From: Apostichopus japonicus
Lineage: Eukaryota > Echinodermata > Holothuroidea > Aspidochirotida > Stichopodidae
NCBI RefSeq assembly: GCF_037975245.1
Contig: NC_092580.1
Location: 7,416,501-7,480,500 of the forward strand
Reading direction: 5' to 3'
Length of the DNA stretch: 64,000 bases
The translations under genes and the position numbers were made by a program. Within the stretch, counting starts at the first letter, position 1. Every line of letters begins with the position of its first letter. The notes below the pieces were generated by a model. It did not search any database. It saw only the letters and a list, made by a program, of their open reading frames with translations, and was not told the origin of the DNA. This document shows positions 35,001 to 46,170 of this stretch, in pieces.

Positions 35001-38000
35001 ATAAAAGGACCTGTAACCTTAGCTGCAAAGATTGGACTTACTTCAATCACCTCAGTGGCTGAATGACTTGGCAAAAATATAGACCTGCAAATATACTTAA
35101 TGGCTTGATTTATACCAATTCCTGACAACATAAGCAGTCCAGTGTATTGCTTATAAGATCTTATGTAAAACAATGTGATTTATTATCTTTCATTTCATTC
35201 CCAGTGTCGTCTTCTTTGCAAAAGCAAAAGAGAAATATGCAATATACTATATTGTACAACTTTGTTATGATATTTCCTGACTTTTTTGTTTTAGATTTGT
35301 ATCTCAAATTCCAAAATATGGTGATTATGATAAATTTTATTCCTATTTGATACACTTAGTGACTGATCAAGGTTATACTAAAAGCCCTGAAATCTACTTT
35401 TAGTAAAAGAACAAAATTCACAATTTAAATTGATCGTTTTTCGCAATTTTTTTTCTGCAGTATTTGTTAGTTCTGATACAAAGGTGTTGTTCAATTACTG
35501 ACCTCATCTTTTGTGAGAGACAAAATTTGGAATACGAAATTAAAATGATATTATAGTACTGTAGTGTCTATAGCCTGAATGTTGTTAAATTTTTCAATTA
35601 ATTTTAAAACATGTCTGTCAATGGAATACAGAGTACGTTATTAAATGGCAGATACTATAGTGCATTGTTTCTTGTATGCAAGCTAAGCTTCATAATTCTT
35701 GTATAAACTGAGTCAAACTTTGATTTCTGATTATAAACTTAACGGTTGCTGCCTCAAGAATTGACATTCTACTACGGTGTTTACATAGTAACCAAGATAC
35801 CGCATAATGTATATGACATGTGTCTAATGATATTACACAATACCACAGTGTACGTTGCCCATGGTGATGATGCAGTACATACCAATCAAAATGACATAAA
35901 CACGCCTCACTTCAGCCCACGTAAAGAAACAGCTTATTACACGTGTTTGATTTTATCAAATATTACGTTCATACATTGATGTCACTATACATATATATAT
36001 TATGAATATGTATAGTATAATATACGTAAGGTTATGATACATAATAAGGTTATAATAAGGTTAAATACATAATACATTATATATATATATTACTAATATA
36101 TATAGTCTATGGTATACACTATATACAATAAAGTCATAATATATACTATCATTATATACAATAAGGTATATATGACTAAACTATAATATAAATTGTAATA
36201 TTAAGGTTACTTTTCTGGATCACATTTGAATAGTCTGTTTCTCACCATGTATGTACACTTGGGTATGTTATGTCATCGCTGCATAGACAGAATATGTGGA
36301 CTATACAAATATATCCCATATTCTATCTTTCCATCAATTGCTTTTTAAATACTATTAATACATCTATGACTTTATGACACGTCATATTAGAGTGTGTCCC
36401 TTAACATTAAATATTGCTCAGGCTTTTATGAGCTACTTCTTTGAATACGACAGCCTGTACTTTTGTACATATATGTTTACCCTTTGTACTTTTTTATATT
36501 TTTTTTATATAACTTCGTCTACGATAGCTGTTCCCTTGTATACTGCTTTCTCATGGTGCTAGAAGATATATTTAGAGGACTCTATCCACCATGACAAAAC
36601 AGGAGACAAGAGAACAAAGATATAAAAATCCTGCAAAAAAAAAGGAAAGAAAAAAAAGAATGGAAAATGGAATCCTACAATGTCAGCAAACAATACCTCT
36701 TGTATTGTTTGAACAGTCTTTGAATGTTTACCCCATGTTCATCAATATTACATGGAAATAGACAATATTTTTTTTTGGTAGTGTCTGTCTCGTTCAGTGA
36801 TATATAGGAAAGACATCATTGGAGTCATCGTTAACAACAATTTTTCCATTTTCAAATTTGAGCAAAAAACCTAATATCGTTTTGTATACCTGCTCTTATA
36901 CATGTACACACAATTGCATGACATATGAATAAAGTACATACATTTGAAATGATCACAACCTCTTATATAGTGATACAATGTACACATACTAATGTTATAA
37001 ATCTGCTCATTTTTAATGTTAGTTTTGACCTTTTCTAAAATTCAGTAATACTTTCTATGAAAAACATATATGTCTGCACCTGGGGTTGGTTTGAATTCAT
37101 TATTTTTTAAGCACTTAGAATTGTAAACTTGGATTTCAAAAAAAGAATGTTAAACTGCAGCTATTAAGTTTGTTTTTTTAATTTGTGGATATAAATTTAA
37201 TATATAAAATGGGTCCTAAAATGACTGTTTACCTTATTTAGAAAGGAATTACAAATATTGAAGAAAGTGTGAAGTCTTTAATTTAATGTTTAATTGGTTT
37301 GTTATTCTTCTTCTTTTGGTGGGGCAGCATAACAGTGTGTAGTTTAATATAATATTGCAATAAATGTTAAGTTGTAAACCTTAAGTGTTTGATGTCCATG
37401 AAAGTCTAAATGTATTTTCCCCCTTTCTTTGTTTTTTCCTAAAGTTCTCTTTACAAGTTAATTCAATTTTTTTAAATTTTGGAGTGACCTAAATTTTTTG
37501 AAGCCAAACATGGAACTTGGAGATTCTTTTAAAAAAAAAAATTTTTTCTTGCATCTAATTCTTGTTTGTCTATTAATGGGAGAACAAAAACAGAGAATAT
37601 AAACCAAAACAAGCAAACACAAACAACTTATTAATTAATCAAGGACATTGACCTAGTTACATATGCATACAACTATACTTGAATATTTAACCCCATTTCA
37701 TAAATTAGTTTATGTAGTTCAAGGTTGTTAATTTACTTGTAAAGATAATCAATAAAAGGTACAATTAATGAATTCTAAAAGCTTTCTTTTGCTTAATTTG
37801 TCATCTGGCATTTTTACCACAAATTTTACTTGTACCAACAGCATCTGTTGATAAAGTTCTTTATCATACTAGTGTTAAAAGCAACACCCAAGGTGTATTT
37901 TTTTTTGGCTATTATAATTCCATTAAAATTTACAAGTGGTAAAATTGATATCGGTGTTGGAGATATTGAAAACCGTTTTCTCTCTTTTAATAATTAATTT

Positions 38001-41000
38001 TTATTATTATTAATATTAATTTTTTTTTGTGGTACTTTAGGATAGGTGATACTTTTAGGTGTGGTGCAACTGCAATCTGTTGCAACACAGCCTATAAAAC
38101 TGATATAAATCTTTGTTCATTTATCTACTTCCTGGCAAATATCGATATATATCTGGATTTTTATTTCTTATTGTTTTTCATTTTCATTTACAAAAGAGAT
38201 GTGATATTAGTACAATGGTAGTAATATAGTCAATTTTTGTGTGGTTTGTAAGTTTTCCATGGCTATACCACCTGTTAAGAATTGACATATTTCAAACAAA
38301 TACTCAATTGGGTCAAGTTATGGAACTAATTAAAATTAAGAGGGTCTTTTTTGATAAATAATTTGATAAATAATTTCGACAAATAAAGCAGAAATATTTA
38401 TTTTGTAGTAATTCTCAGAGAAATATAAATCCAAGAAAAGATGTCCAACATACCCACTGGCCACTGAAATTCAGCAAATGCATTCTTTCATGCCATTTTG
38501 GACTTGCTCCAAGTCTACCCACTTGCTTTGACCACTAACACTACATTTACAATAATAATGCACAATCACCATCTTGGCAGCTCGTATTACAATCTTAATG
38601 ATTTCCTTCCAAGTTTAACCTCACATTCATCACGCATTTGCTAAAAGACTTATAAAATGCAAGTTAAGAGCCAGACATTTTGTGAGGGGATAGGGTGCAA
38701 CCTGAATGGTTTTGACCAGTTCATGCGTGTGCATTTACTGACTCTTAGCTTCGTGGGATCTCCAGGGATTTGTAAAAGGGCATGCAGGTTCCCCTGGGTA
38801 TAGAAAGGCTTCACTTTCAGAAAGAAAAAAGAAAAAAAAATTTATGCATTACAATTTTGATTTCAAATTAAAGCTATAATCATGTATATATTGGTTTTCC
38901 ATCAGTGGCAAATCATAATGTAGTCCCTTTGGTTTCCATGGTGATGAACTTTCATGCCATTGGCTCTGATTTTAACTGGTGCTTAGATTTCAGTACTAAC
39001 AACACTATGCACCAGATAAAACCAGGCCCAGGGCAATCAACAAAAACATCTTGTTTCTCATCAAATCTCTCTCTCTCTCTCGTCGCCTCTTGGTGTATCT
39101 GCCACTTCACCTGTTAGGAGGACGTCTCCCACATTCTGTTAGGAGGGACGTCTCTCACATTTTCCACTTGACTCTCTCCGAGCTTCCATCTTGTGGATAT
39201 CGAAACATTTCGTGTGATACCTTGCTCTATGTTAAATTCCACCAGAATGAATTGGAACAAATTTGCACTTACATCTAGGATATATGTTAACAGTTAATAC
39301 TGTAACCAAATATCTCTATTAAATTACCCAAGTTTGAGAAATATATCGATCAAAAGAATCACCAAATAAAGAATAAACTTTCATGTGAAAAACAGAAAGA
39401 AAAAGGAAGTCAAATTGATGACTGCCTAAATCTTAACTGTAATAATTCTATGTAGCCTCTGGGATAGAACACTGATGACCATTAACCTGTCCTGATCTTG
39501 GTTAGAGTCAATAAACATGCTGCGTATATATTGTGTGTCCCACACAATTAAGGTAATGTCTGTTGCAATTAATTGCAAACCATTTTGTCAACATTTATCT
39601 CATGATTTGGATGACTGCAGTAGCAGCAGGTGCCTAATGTCTCCTTTAACAGTCCAGTATAGTAACACAAAAAAGTGTCAGCAATTTCGATCCCCCTCCT
39701 CCAAAAAAAGAAGGTAAACTGAAAATTAACAGTGCAACTTAAGTAAATATCATTGCACCTGCTGAAAGACTTGAGGCATGAAATCTGGAAAATAGATCAA
39801 ATGCATACTAGTTGGGTAAAAAAAAAATGGCTGGTTTTGACATCAACTTAATTTCTAAGAATCCTTTTATAAAATAATTTTCAGAGGGGTGTGTATTGTG
39901 AAAGGGGTAAAGAGATTTTCAAAACACACACATATATTAGGTACCGGATGAAACGCCATGCAGATAATTCCAATGTTGACAGCAAATACCAGCTAACAAT
40001 TGGAACAAGGGTCACTGTTGCCAATTGATAGCAATTCTGCCTTTAGCTATTTCATGTCTAACATAAACTTAATGAGTCTGATAATGTGTCTTAGAAGAAA
40101 TGTTCAGTATTATTGGATTTCTAGCTAACTTGTAACTTCTCAATTTTTTTGTATAAATGTCCCTGATGTATGTTTAATTGTGACAGAAGATGACTGAAGG
40201 AATATCTGTAAAGAATCTCAAAGGAGAACACTATGGCGAGAGGGCGCTAGATACTACAAGCAACTTGTAACAAAGTTTAATAATTATGATCAGCTAGGAA
40301 AAGAACTTATTGTCCTTTCAGGTCACTTCACTCTTGCCTTGTTGTATTCCTCTCAAACTAGTTAACAATAAACCTTTCACCACCTCCCTTCCCTCCCCCC
40401 CCCCCCCCCCAAATGCACCTATGCTTGTCCACCAATCCCATATCCCGACTTGGAAGTGTGTCAGGATTTTATATTGCAAAGTCAATGAAATTTTACAAAA
40501 TAATTAACTAAATTTCAATTGGTTGCTTAAAAGGACCTGTCTAGAATCTCCCTCAAGTGTATATAATATGGCACTTAAAGTCATCCATGATTCAGAATTT
40601 ATAAAGACCAAATTCTTTCAGAAATATTTAGCTCTTTAGAGTGGGTGTAAAGTGGTACCAGTCACATGACCAGGAAAAAAATGGTTGACTTGGACTTAAA
40701 ATGAAATGAATTGTAAAAATTCTAGTAATAATTTGAGGAAATTTCCAGCATGATAACATTATCCCAAGTATATTTCCACCTCCCCCCTTCCCCCTCCCTT
40801 TCCCCACCCAATGGCTTCCTGTTTACTTCTAAAGATCAGCTAGTTCTGCCAAATCTTGTTAAATACATCAATATAACAATGATATGCATATATACTGTAC
40901 ACATAGTGTAAATTCAAAGGAGAAATCCTAATCATATCATTAGCCATCTATATTTTAACATTAATATACTGTAATATTTAGGTACAAGGTCTCTTCAAGG

Positions 41001-43862
41001 TCTCCTCAAGTTTTTTGTGAAATTTGACCCTGAAAAAGCACAGATCAATATTCTCAAACATCCCTCAATGGAATAATAGCTGGCTCCTTCAAATTTGCAC
41101 AAAGATCACATGCACATATGCTCCGAAATGTCAATAAAAATTATTTGTGAATATCATATATATACATTGGATGAATGGGTGAGACTTTGTCACCATGAAC
41201 ATATGTAGAACATTTATATATCTTCCACAAGTACAATCAAATATGACAATGCAATGATATAGTAGGTTGAACCACAGCTATAGTCTTAGATTAATATTTG
41301 AAAAATTGAGCATTTAATTTATTCTATCTGAATCCATTTTATCCCAAATATTTCAAAAAAATATACAAATGATTATGAAGGGGTTGATTTATACTACTCC
41401 CCCAAGCAATATCCTTTATCACACTATTTTTTATTTTTTTTTATTTCAACTTTATTTTAAGAGGGTAGCTCGTTTAGCAATAGCTAATCTTCCACGAGGC
41501 CCTCTGACTATACATCCTTATTATAATTTAAATTTCATAAATTGTGTATTTAAGGCCATGTCATAGCTGATGTACTTGTCCAATAGACATTGTAGCACAT
41601 TCTAAACACCAATAATATACAACTACTGTATTGTGCATGTTCCCAATTATGTATGTTTTAGACAAGATTGCCGGATTCCATGCAGGCTCACATCTACAAA
41701 AGTGAAGAAGAAGAAGTACACATAGGCAACATAATCGGCTGCCTGGCCTTGGAATCGACGTATTATTTTCGTGGAAACTTAATTTCCCCGACGAGATGAT
41801 CTGTAATGTTTCTCGCCGTCGTCGTAGGATTATGGACATACAAATATGAAGACAAGTGACTGCTCATGCTAACCTAAGGAACACTCTCCCACTCAAAACA
41901 TAGCTGACAGATGATGGGAAATTGATATATTCTCTAAAAGTTCTCCTGTCAACAAGTACTGTCTGCTTCTAAAGTAAAAGTCCATAGAGCAATCATGGAG
42001 ACCCCAACGAACGAATGAAATGACATTATATCATGCTATATTAATAGCAAAGCTTCTTCCCTTCTGTACTCAAGTGATTGCAAATATACTGAGGAAATAT
42101 TGCCACGTGATCAAAATGAACTTTTGACTTTTTTTCTTTTTCTCAGCAGATATTGCTCTAATTTGCAATGTACTTGTCACCCTTTCGAAATTTTGTCAGA
42201 AAAAAAAAAAAACTGTTTTCTCCTGAAACCAGCATTTATTACCTTAACTTGATTCATAAAGTATGTTAGTATTATCTTCAAGACCATGACTCTTTTTTGA
42301 TAATTTTGCATTTACATCCTCAAAATTATTAAAATACGAGAACAACCATATTTTGTTAAAAACCCTTCGTCCTTCCCTTTAATTACTGACTGACCCTTTA
42401 GGGACAGTGGTGATGAGTTTGGATAAATTAAATCTTTACTTGATTCTCCAATTCCATGTCTGTCACAGGAGAGGATGAAATGGGAAGCCTACAATCTAGA
42501 GCTAATAACGAACCTTCAAACTGCATTGAATATTATTTAATATAAAACCACATCGGCAGTGACCCCCAAACCAAGAACAGCTGCTCGCCAATATTCAGGA
42601 AAAAGGAGCAACTGCATGAACAAGTGGGAGGGCGAACAAAGATAGGAGGGGGGATTGGGAGGGTGCAAGTCACATAATTCTTTAGTCTGGTTCTCACTAA
42701 TATGTCTTGCCGAAATCATTCTAAAAATAAGTTGTGTTCGGTTTCTGCATGCATTAAAAGTTTACATTTTGTCCTCAAGATGTTCTCTCTAATAACTGTT
42801 GCAACTTTGCCACAATTTGTTTTCCCTAAAGATCTCCCCCCCCCCCCCCCTCCCTTCTTTTCTTGCTATTTTGGTGACAGAATTCATATACTGTGTGCCA
42901 AAAAGTGCTTTGCTCTTTAATCTTTCTGTTTAGAACCGTAGAGTAACACAGAGTAGTAGTGTTGAATTACACTGTAACAATCTGATGTGGATTCAGGACT
43001 GAGAATGTCATAGATGAATTGCGAGAAGACCACATGCTTCGCTCTGTTAGTACTAACAACTCCCTGACGGACATTGGCAAATGTTACTTGCATGTCAAAT
43101 ATGACAACAACAAGAAAAACAACTGAAGCGGGGATACCATGTTCAGAAACATATATCGTAGAGAGTAAAGCTACTCCTCTCAGTCAGTGGTGTATACACA
43201 GAATTTAGAATATGCCATTCTTACAATAGGCTACCTGGAATTTTGTTTTAGTGACTTTTTGACCCCCAGTGGCAAAGCCAGTGACTGTAGACCTTAACCC
43301 AGTACATGGATTGGATAGTTACAAGTGATGAGCTTACCTATCTTTTCAAAACTTAAACACTCTTGTCTAGTATGATTTAGTAACCCATTAGCACTGTATT
43401 CCATTAGAAAAAAACATGTACTGTTACTTTGTTCAATACAAAGTTTAAAGCTTGAGGAAGGTACAGCAGAAATTGTTCAATCTTCAGTGCTCAAGGCTTA
43501 GACTATTAGCCTGCTCATGAGAATTGTGTCAGAATTTTTATTGCAGTTCAGCTGTTTGGACTAATTTATGTCTACTTACACCTTTTTATTGCAATAAAGT
43601 TTAAAAAAAAAAAAAATGAAAATTAAAGAAATGAAAATGCGACTAGCTCAGAAAGGGAACATTTCGCGACTCCTGGAATGAGGCATAAATTGGTACTAAC
43701 TTTTGCTTGTCTTTTGACCGATTCCTGATGTCGTCTGAGGCTGCGAGCATCAACGGCTGCGACCAGTTTATGCTGCAGGATGAGCTTCTGCTGAACGATT
43801 TTGTGTTCTTCTTCTCTTTGGCGACTTTTCACCTCTTCCCACTTCTGGTAATGACCTTTGAC
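21909..43862 (-). CDS. Unnamed coiled-coil protein gene, seven 3' exons, 5' end missing
   Basis: Exons in transcript order: 43701-43862, 31107-31179, 26903-27298, 25929-26104, 24395-24601, 22858-23206, 21909-22123. All junctions are GT-AG and every phase joins (0/0, 1, 1, 0, 0, 1), giving about 525 aa and TAA. The N-terminal 80 residues are a charged coiled coil ([38 protein letters not shown]). A Ser/Glu-rich linker follows, then a globular-looking middle ([39 protein letters not shown]), then a polar tail with two YRKW segments and a conserved-looking C-terminus. No signal peptide, membrane segment or enzyme motif is visible. I do not recognise the family. Size and layout would suit a cytoskeletal or ciliary CCDC-type protein (CCDC60 is one untested idea). 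Confidence 0.82.
22124..22857 (-). other. Last intron of the minus-strand gene
   Basis: gtaaga...cgatag. A 109-codon minus-strand frame inside (22124-22453) is rich in Tyr, Phe and Ile and looks random. Retention gives the alternative stop at 22817. Confidence 0.75.
22858..23206 (-). CDS. Coiled-coil gene, penultimate exon (polar tail)
   Basis: 349 nt, starting [20 protein letters not shown] after an atattttaag-ttag type acceptor. Pro/Glu/Ser-rich, then [36 protein letters not shown] and [14 protein letters not shown] strong internal donor, CAGG|gtaaga, ends the exon in phase 1 and joins the last exon in frame. If it is ignored the frame runs 13 more codons to TAA at 22817-22819, giving an alternative tail [12 protein letters not shown]. 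Confidence 0.8.
23207..24394 (-). other. Intron of the minus-strand gene
   Basis: gtgtgt donor. Holds the GC-rich interspersed repeat (23760-24131) and TTTAATAATTAAA-type low complexity near 23260-23300. Confidence 0.8.
23760..24131. repeat. GC-rich interspersed repeat in an intron of the minus-strand gene
   Basis: Much more GC-rich and CpG-rich than its surroundings. It contains GGCGCGTAGCCAGGAATTTG and CCTGGGAAGTGCCATTTCC (minus strand), motifs I associate with dispersed repeats in invertebrate genomes. It ends in a C17 run (24115-24131). A 123-codon frame across it on the minus strand is not a gene. A related short fragment (GATCCAGGATTTGGAAAAGG on the minus strand) lies near 25545-25575. 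Confidence 0.5.
24395..24601 (-). CDS. Coiled-coil gene, exon with [15 protein letters not shown] helix
   Basis: 207 nt, 69 codons, phase 0 at both ends. Acceptor cttttttctttcag. Two donors overlap at the 3' end: GAG|gtgtgt gives phase 0 and joins the next exon in frame, while GATG|gtgagg would meet a stop soon after the join, so the first is chosen. Encodes [20 protein letters not shown] ... [16 protein letters not shown] ... YHPSWVDGE. Confidence 0.83.
24602..25928 (-). other. Intron of the minus-strand gene
   Basis: gtaagt...tttcag. Contains a short fragment related to the 23760-24131 repeat near 25545-25575. No other feature recognised. Confidence 0.8.
25929..26104 (-). CDS. Coiled-coil gene, exon with LWHLLRSKT motif
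   Basis: 176 nt, acceptor atatttgtcctcag, donor GAT|gtaagt. Two bases complete Gly, then 58 codons: [40 protein letters not shown] and [18 protein letters not shown]. Likely helical. This and the previous exon are the parts most likely to give a family match. Confidence 0.85.
26105..26902 (-). other. Intron of the minus-strand gene
   Basis: gtaagt...gtcctcag, phase 1. AT-rich, nothing else recognised. Confidence 0.85.
26903..27298 (-). CDS. Coiled-coil gene, largest exon (linker plus conserved block)
   Basis: 396 nt: two bases completing Ala, 131 codons, one base. Acceptor tttctatcgacag, donor gtaagt. The first half is a low-complexity Lys/Ser/Glu linker ([35 protein letters not shown]). 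The second half is richer in hydrophobics and aromatics: [20 protein letters not shown], then [20 protein letters not shown]. An internal ATG at MAERGRR is probably not a start, because the open frame continues upstream to a good acceptor. Confidence 0.85.
27299..31106 (-). other. Intron of the minus-strand gene
   Basis: gtatgt...tcgacag, phase 1. Holds the purine tract and G11 at 28948-28958. A plus-strand frame at 27892-28137 has no support. Confidence 0.8.
29205..29395. repeat. G- and purine-rich tract
   Basis: Begins with G11 (29215-29225), then about 170 bp almost free of pyrimidines (GGAGAGGAGAAGGACAGAGG type). It lies within an intron of the minus-strand gene. Confidence 0.8.
31107..31179 (-). 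CDS. Coiled-coil gene, small coiled-coil exon
   Basis: 73 nt between a ttttcttctag acceptor and a gtatgt donor. Encodes [20 protein letters not shown] then KESI plus one base of the next codon. It continues the coiled coil of the preceding exon although the intron between them is about 12.5 kb. Too short for an ORF search; found by splice signals and phase. Confidence 0.8.
31870..32065. repeat. (AT)n microsatellite with TATACATA and TATAGATA interruptions
   Basis: About 196 bp of AT dinucleotides broken by ACATA, AGATA and AAATA steps. Poly(Tyr-Ile) frames in several registers are by-products. Likely cruciform-prone and hard to assemble. Confidence 0.97.
33587..33772 (-). other. Candidate alternative first exon of the minus-strand gene
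   Basis: An ATG at 33772 opens 62 codons that end exactly in phase 0 at a good donor, AAAAAG|gtaact. This would join in frame to the exon at 31107-31179. The end reads [20 protein letters not shown] then LKK, which looks protein-like; the start is Gly-rich over a poly(C) tract and does not. Local CpG is raised. Confidence 0.2.
35985..36190. repeat. AT-rich low-complexity tract
   Basis: Irregular TATA, ATATAGT and ATAAGGTT repeats (ACATAATAAGGTT, ATAATAAGGTT). No coding frame. Confidence 0.7.
39111..39162. repeat. Short tandem duplication, about 26-bp unit
   Basis: GTTAGGAGGACGTCTCCCAC is followed by GTTAGGAGGGACGTCTCTCA. It lies in the long intron of the minus-strand gene. Confidence 0.75.
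43701..43862 (-). CDS. Coiled-coil gene, exon 1 of those found
   Basis: Acceptor gatattttacag, then 54 codons, phase 0 at both ends, ending at an AAA|GTTAGT donor. Starts [19 protein letters not shown]. Heptad-like charged sequence through [14 protein letters not shown] and [14 protein letters not shown]. It has no start codon, so at least one exon lies upstream, beyond 43862. Confidence 0.8.
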
Positions 43863-44145
43863 CTGTAAAATATCAGGAATATCAGAAGATTGTTAAAAAA
43901 CAATTAAAGAGGAAGAAACAAACAAACAAACAAAGACAAAAAAGCATCAATGTGTGTAACTGACTACTGGATAGATTTTTGAAATAATTAATATTTCAAA
44001 TCTGGTATCGATGAATTGAACAAAATTTTGTATTCAACTGTTTAAAACTGTTACCCCGATAAAGAGCTAATGATAATTTAGCGGGTGAATTAAAATTCTG
44101 CTTGCATGTACGCTAGTCCAAGCAATGCATTACAACTTTTCTCAG

Positions 44146-44232
44146 GAATGTGGACATTTTTCACCGACTTACATCTATATCTCAAACAAAAGATATTTTA
44201 TCGCTAGACCTAAATGATGTCGAAGTTATGAG
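44146..44232 (+). other. Candidate plus-strand exon opposite the minus-strand gene
   Basis: Strong acceptor (caacttttctcag) and strong donor (GAG|gtaagt) bracket 87 nt with one open frame, phase 2 at both ends: NVDIFHRLTSISQTKDILSL then DLNDVEVM. No partner exon found, so this could be an antisense transcript, a relic or chance. Confidence 0.25.
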
Positions 44233-46016
44233 GTAAGTAACTCTCTTAAGAATTGCAAAAACATATATATTATGTGCGATGTGATCAAGAAATGATGATT
44301 AATTTTATGCGATGAAGCATAATCCCAGCTAGCATTGTAAAGAAAAAGAAAGGTTATAATAGCTTTATACAGAGCTTATACACACACTGTTGCTTTAAGA
44401 GATGGCCCAGCTATCCAAAAAAAGGTAAGCTAGTACGCAATAAATTTGATAAATTGTCAAACGAGAAAATAGCTCCATCTCCTCATCCTTCATCTTCTAC
44501 TTGAGATTTTTGTGTAAATTGATTCCAAAACGTGAGAAAGAGACAGTGAGAGAGAGTGAATTGGTAGAACATCTAAATCTTGACTAGAGGCTAGAAGACA
44601 GCTTACAAGAAACAAGTGACAGTTTGCGTACCGAAGAAAGCAAGCAGTAAAGTGATAGTCAAATTGGCCCTAACACATCGCATCATTGGAAATCAATAGC
44701 AAGTTCCACATCAATTCAATCTGGGAGTACCATTTACTTGTTCTATTTACACAGTAGAGTTGTTTGATAGGAGGCAGACTACAGCACTGTGTTACCACAC
44801 GTATCCATGGGTCGTCTCTGTAACCCGCTTCACAGGTGTGGATTCTCCAGTACTTATATATACTTAAGTGTAATATATAGATGAAATCCTCATCGATCGC
44901 CCTAGACGGCCAACAGTCATTGGACAAACTGTATAACCACTAAATTCAAGAGGATCTTTAGCCTCAATGCAGGTAGCCATCTACAATGTTGAACTGCATG
45001 TAAATATGTACATGATAATTGTATGATAATTACAAGTATTTAAACGTATGCACCTAAATGTAAGGACATGTGGTCCCCAATACATTACAAACGCCTTGAA
45101 ACAACCTCGCGTGTGTGCATGTTAATGATGGCTATACATATGTATCTATGGGAGAAATTCACAGAATTGAAAGAAAAACTCAGAGAGGCAAAGGAAAAGG
45201 TAATTGCCTTTAAGAAGGGTGTTTAATGAACGCCTAGTGTCAAGGATCCAATTGAAGATGCAACACAGTCGAAATTTGACGAGTATCAGAAAAGATAGCA
45301 TAAATGATTTCAACTGTTACAAATTTATACCAAATTACTTAATAGAATGGCTATCGTAGGTGTGGTAGCTTTAACTTTAATCGTTCTGATTACAATTCGA
45401 ATACTGGTTATGAGAAAAGACACAGTAAAAAAATAAAAAATAAAAACAAGATGGCCACTGAAACAGCAAAATTGATACTTTTACTGCATAATTATCAATT
45501 CAGATTGTTAAGCTGAGCTGCTCTAACGCATTTGTTGAAGTTAAAGTTGCTTGTATTTCTCTCATGTGGGTAGAGGTTAGTACAGGAAACACCTCTTTCC
45601 ATTGGTCCTGTTAACTTGTTTAGTTAGTTCAGTACTTATATAACTGTCACATAGTCACATTGTGGTATCTAAATGTGACAGAGATCTGGGTAAATCGTCA
45701 CTTTTCCAAATCTATGATATTAAGTGGAAGAGATCTGCATGTTTAGATTTATCCATTTATAACAGACTGTCATAATATTGTAAATCATTCCTTGAGATCA
45801 TCAGTATTTTCCACAAATATGCTAGATATTCAAATACTGGTCACTCTTGTTCAAACTGCGACAGGAACAATTATGATACCAATTACTGTACCTACCAGTT
45901 ATTTTTTCCTCACTGATAACATTCAATTGTCTATTAATTAAACCTCCTAATAAATGTCTGCAAGTAATTAGAAAAAGCAGAACCCACCAGGAAATTGACT
46001 TTTCAAAACTTATAAC

Positions 46017-46056
46017 AATTAATTTTAGCATGCTAATTAGCATGCTAAAATTAATT
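46017..46056. repeat. Perfect 40-bp palindrome
   Basis: The half-site AATTAATTTTAGCATGCTAA is followed directly by its exact reverse complement with no spacer. It ends 2 bp before the adjacent 52-bp-arm foldback. Confidence 0.9.
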
Positions 46057-46058
46057 AT

Positions 46059-46170
46059 AAAAATTAAGTTGCAGTTTGCAATTAAGAGTCATCAGTAATT
46101 GTCCCCAAATAATTAATCATTTGTGGACAATTACTGATGACTCTTAATTGGAAACTGCAATTCAATTTTT
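46059..46170. repeat. Foldback element with 52-bp arms
   Basis: Arms 46059-46110 and 46119-46170 are inverted copies matching at 48 of 52 positions, with an 8-nt loop AATTAATC. The arm contains CAATTAAGAGTCATCAGTAA. No ORF. Likely a short foldback/MITE-type element. Confidence 0.85.

Larger units (their letters stand above)
31180..43700 (-). other. 12.5-kb intron of the minus-strand gene
   Basis: gttagt...cttctag, phase 0. Contains the (AT)n array, the AT-rich tract at 36 kb, C16 at 40395-40410, C15 at 42836-42850 and the alternative-exon candidate at 33587-33772. A small protein-like frame at about 42987-43127 on the plus strand ([20 protein letters not shown], then [17 protein letters not shown]) is unassigned; the minus strand is also open there. 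Confidence 0.65.
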
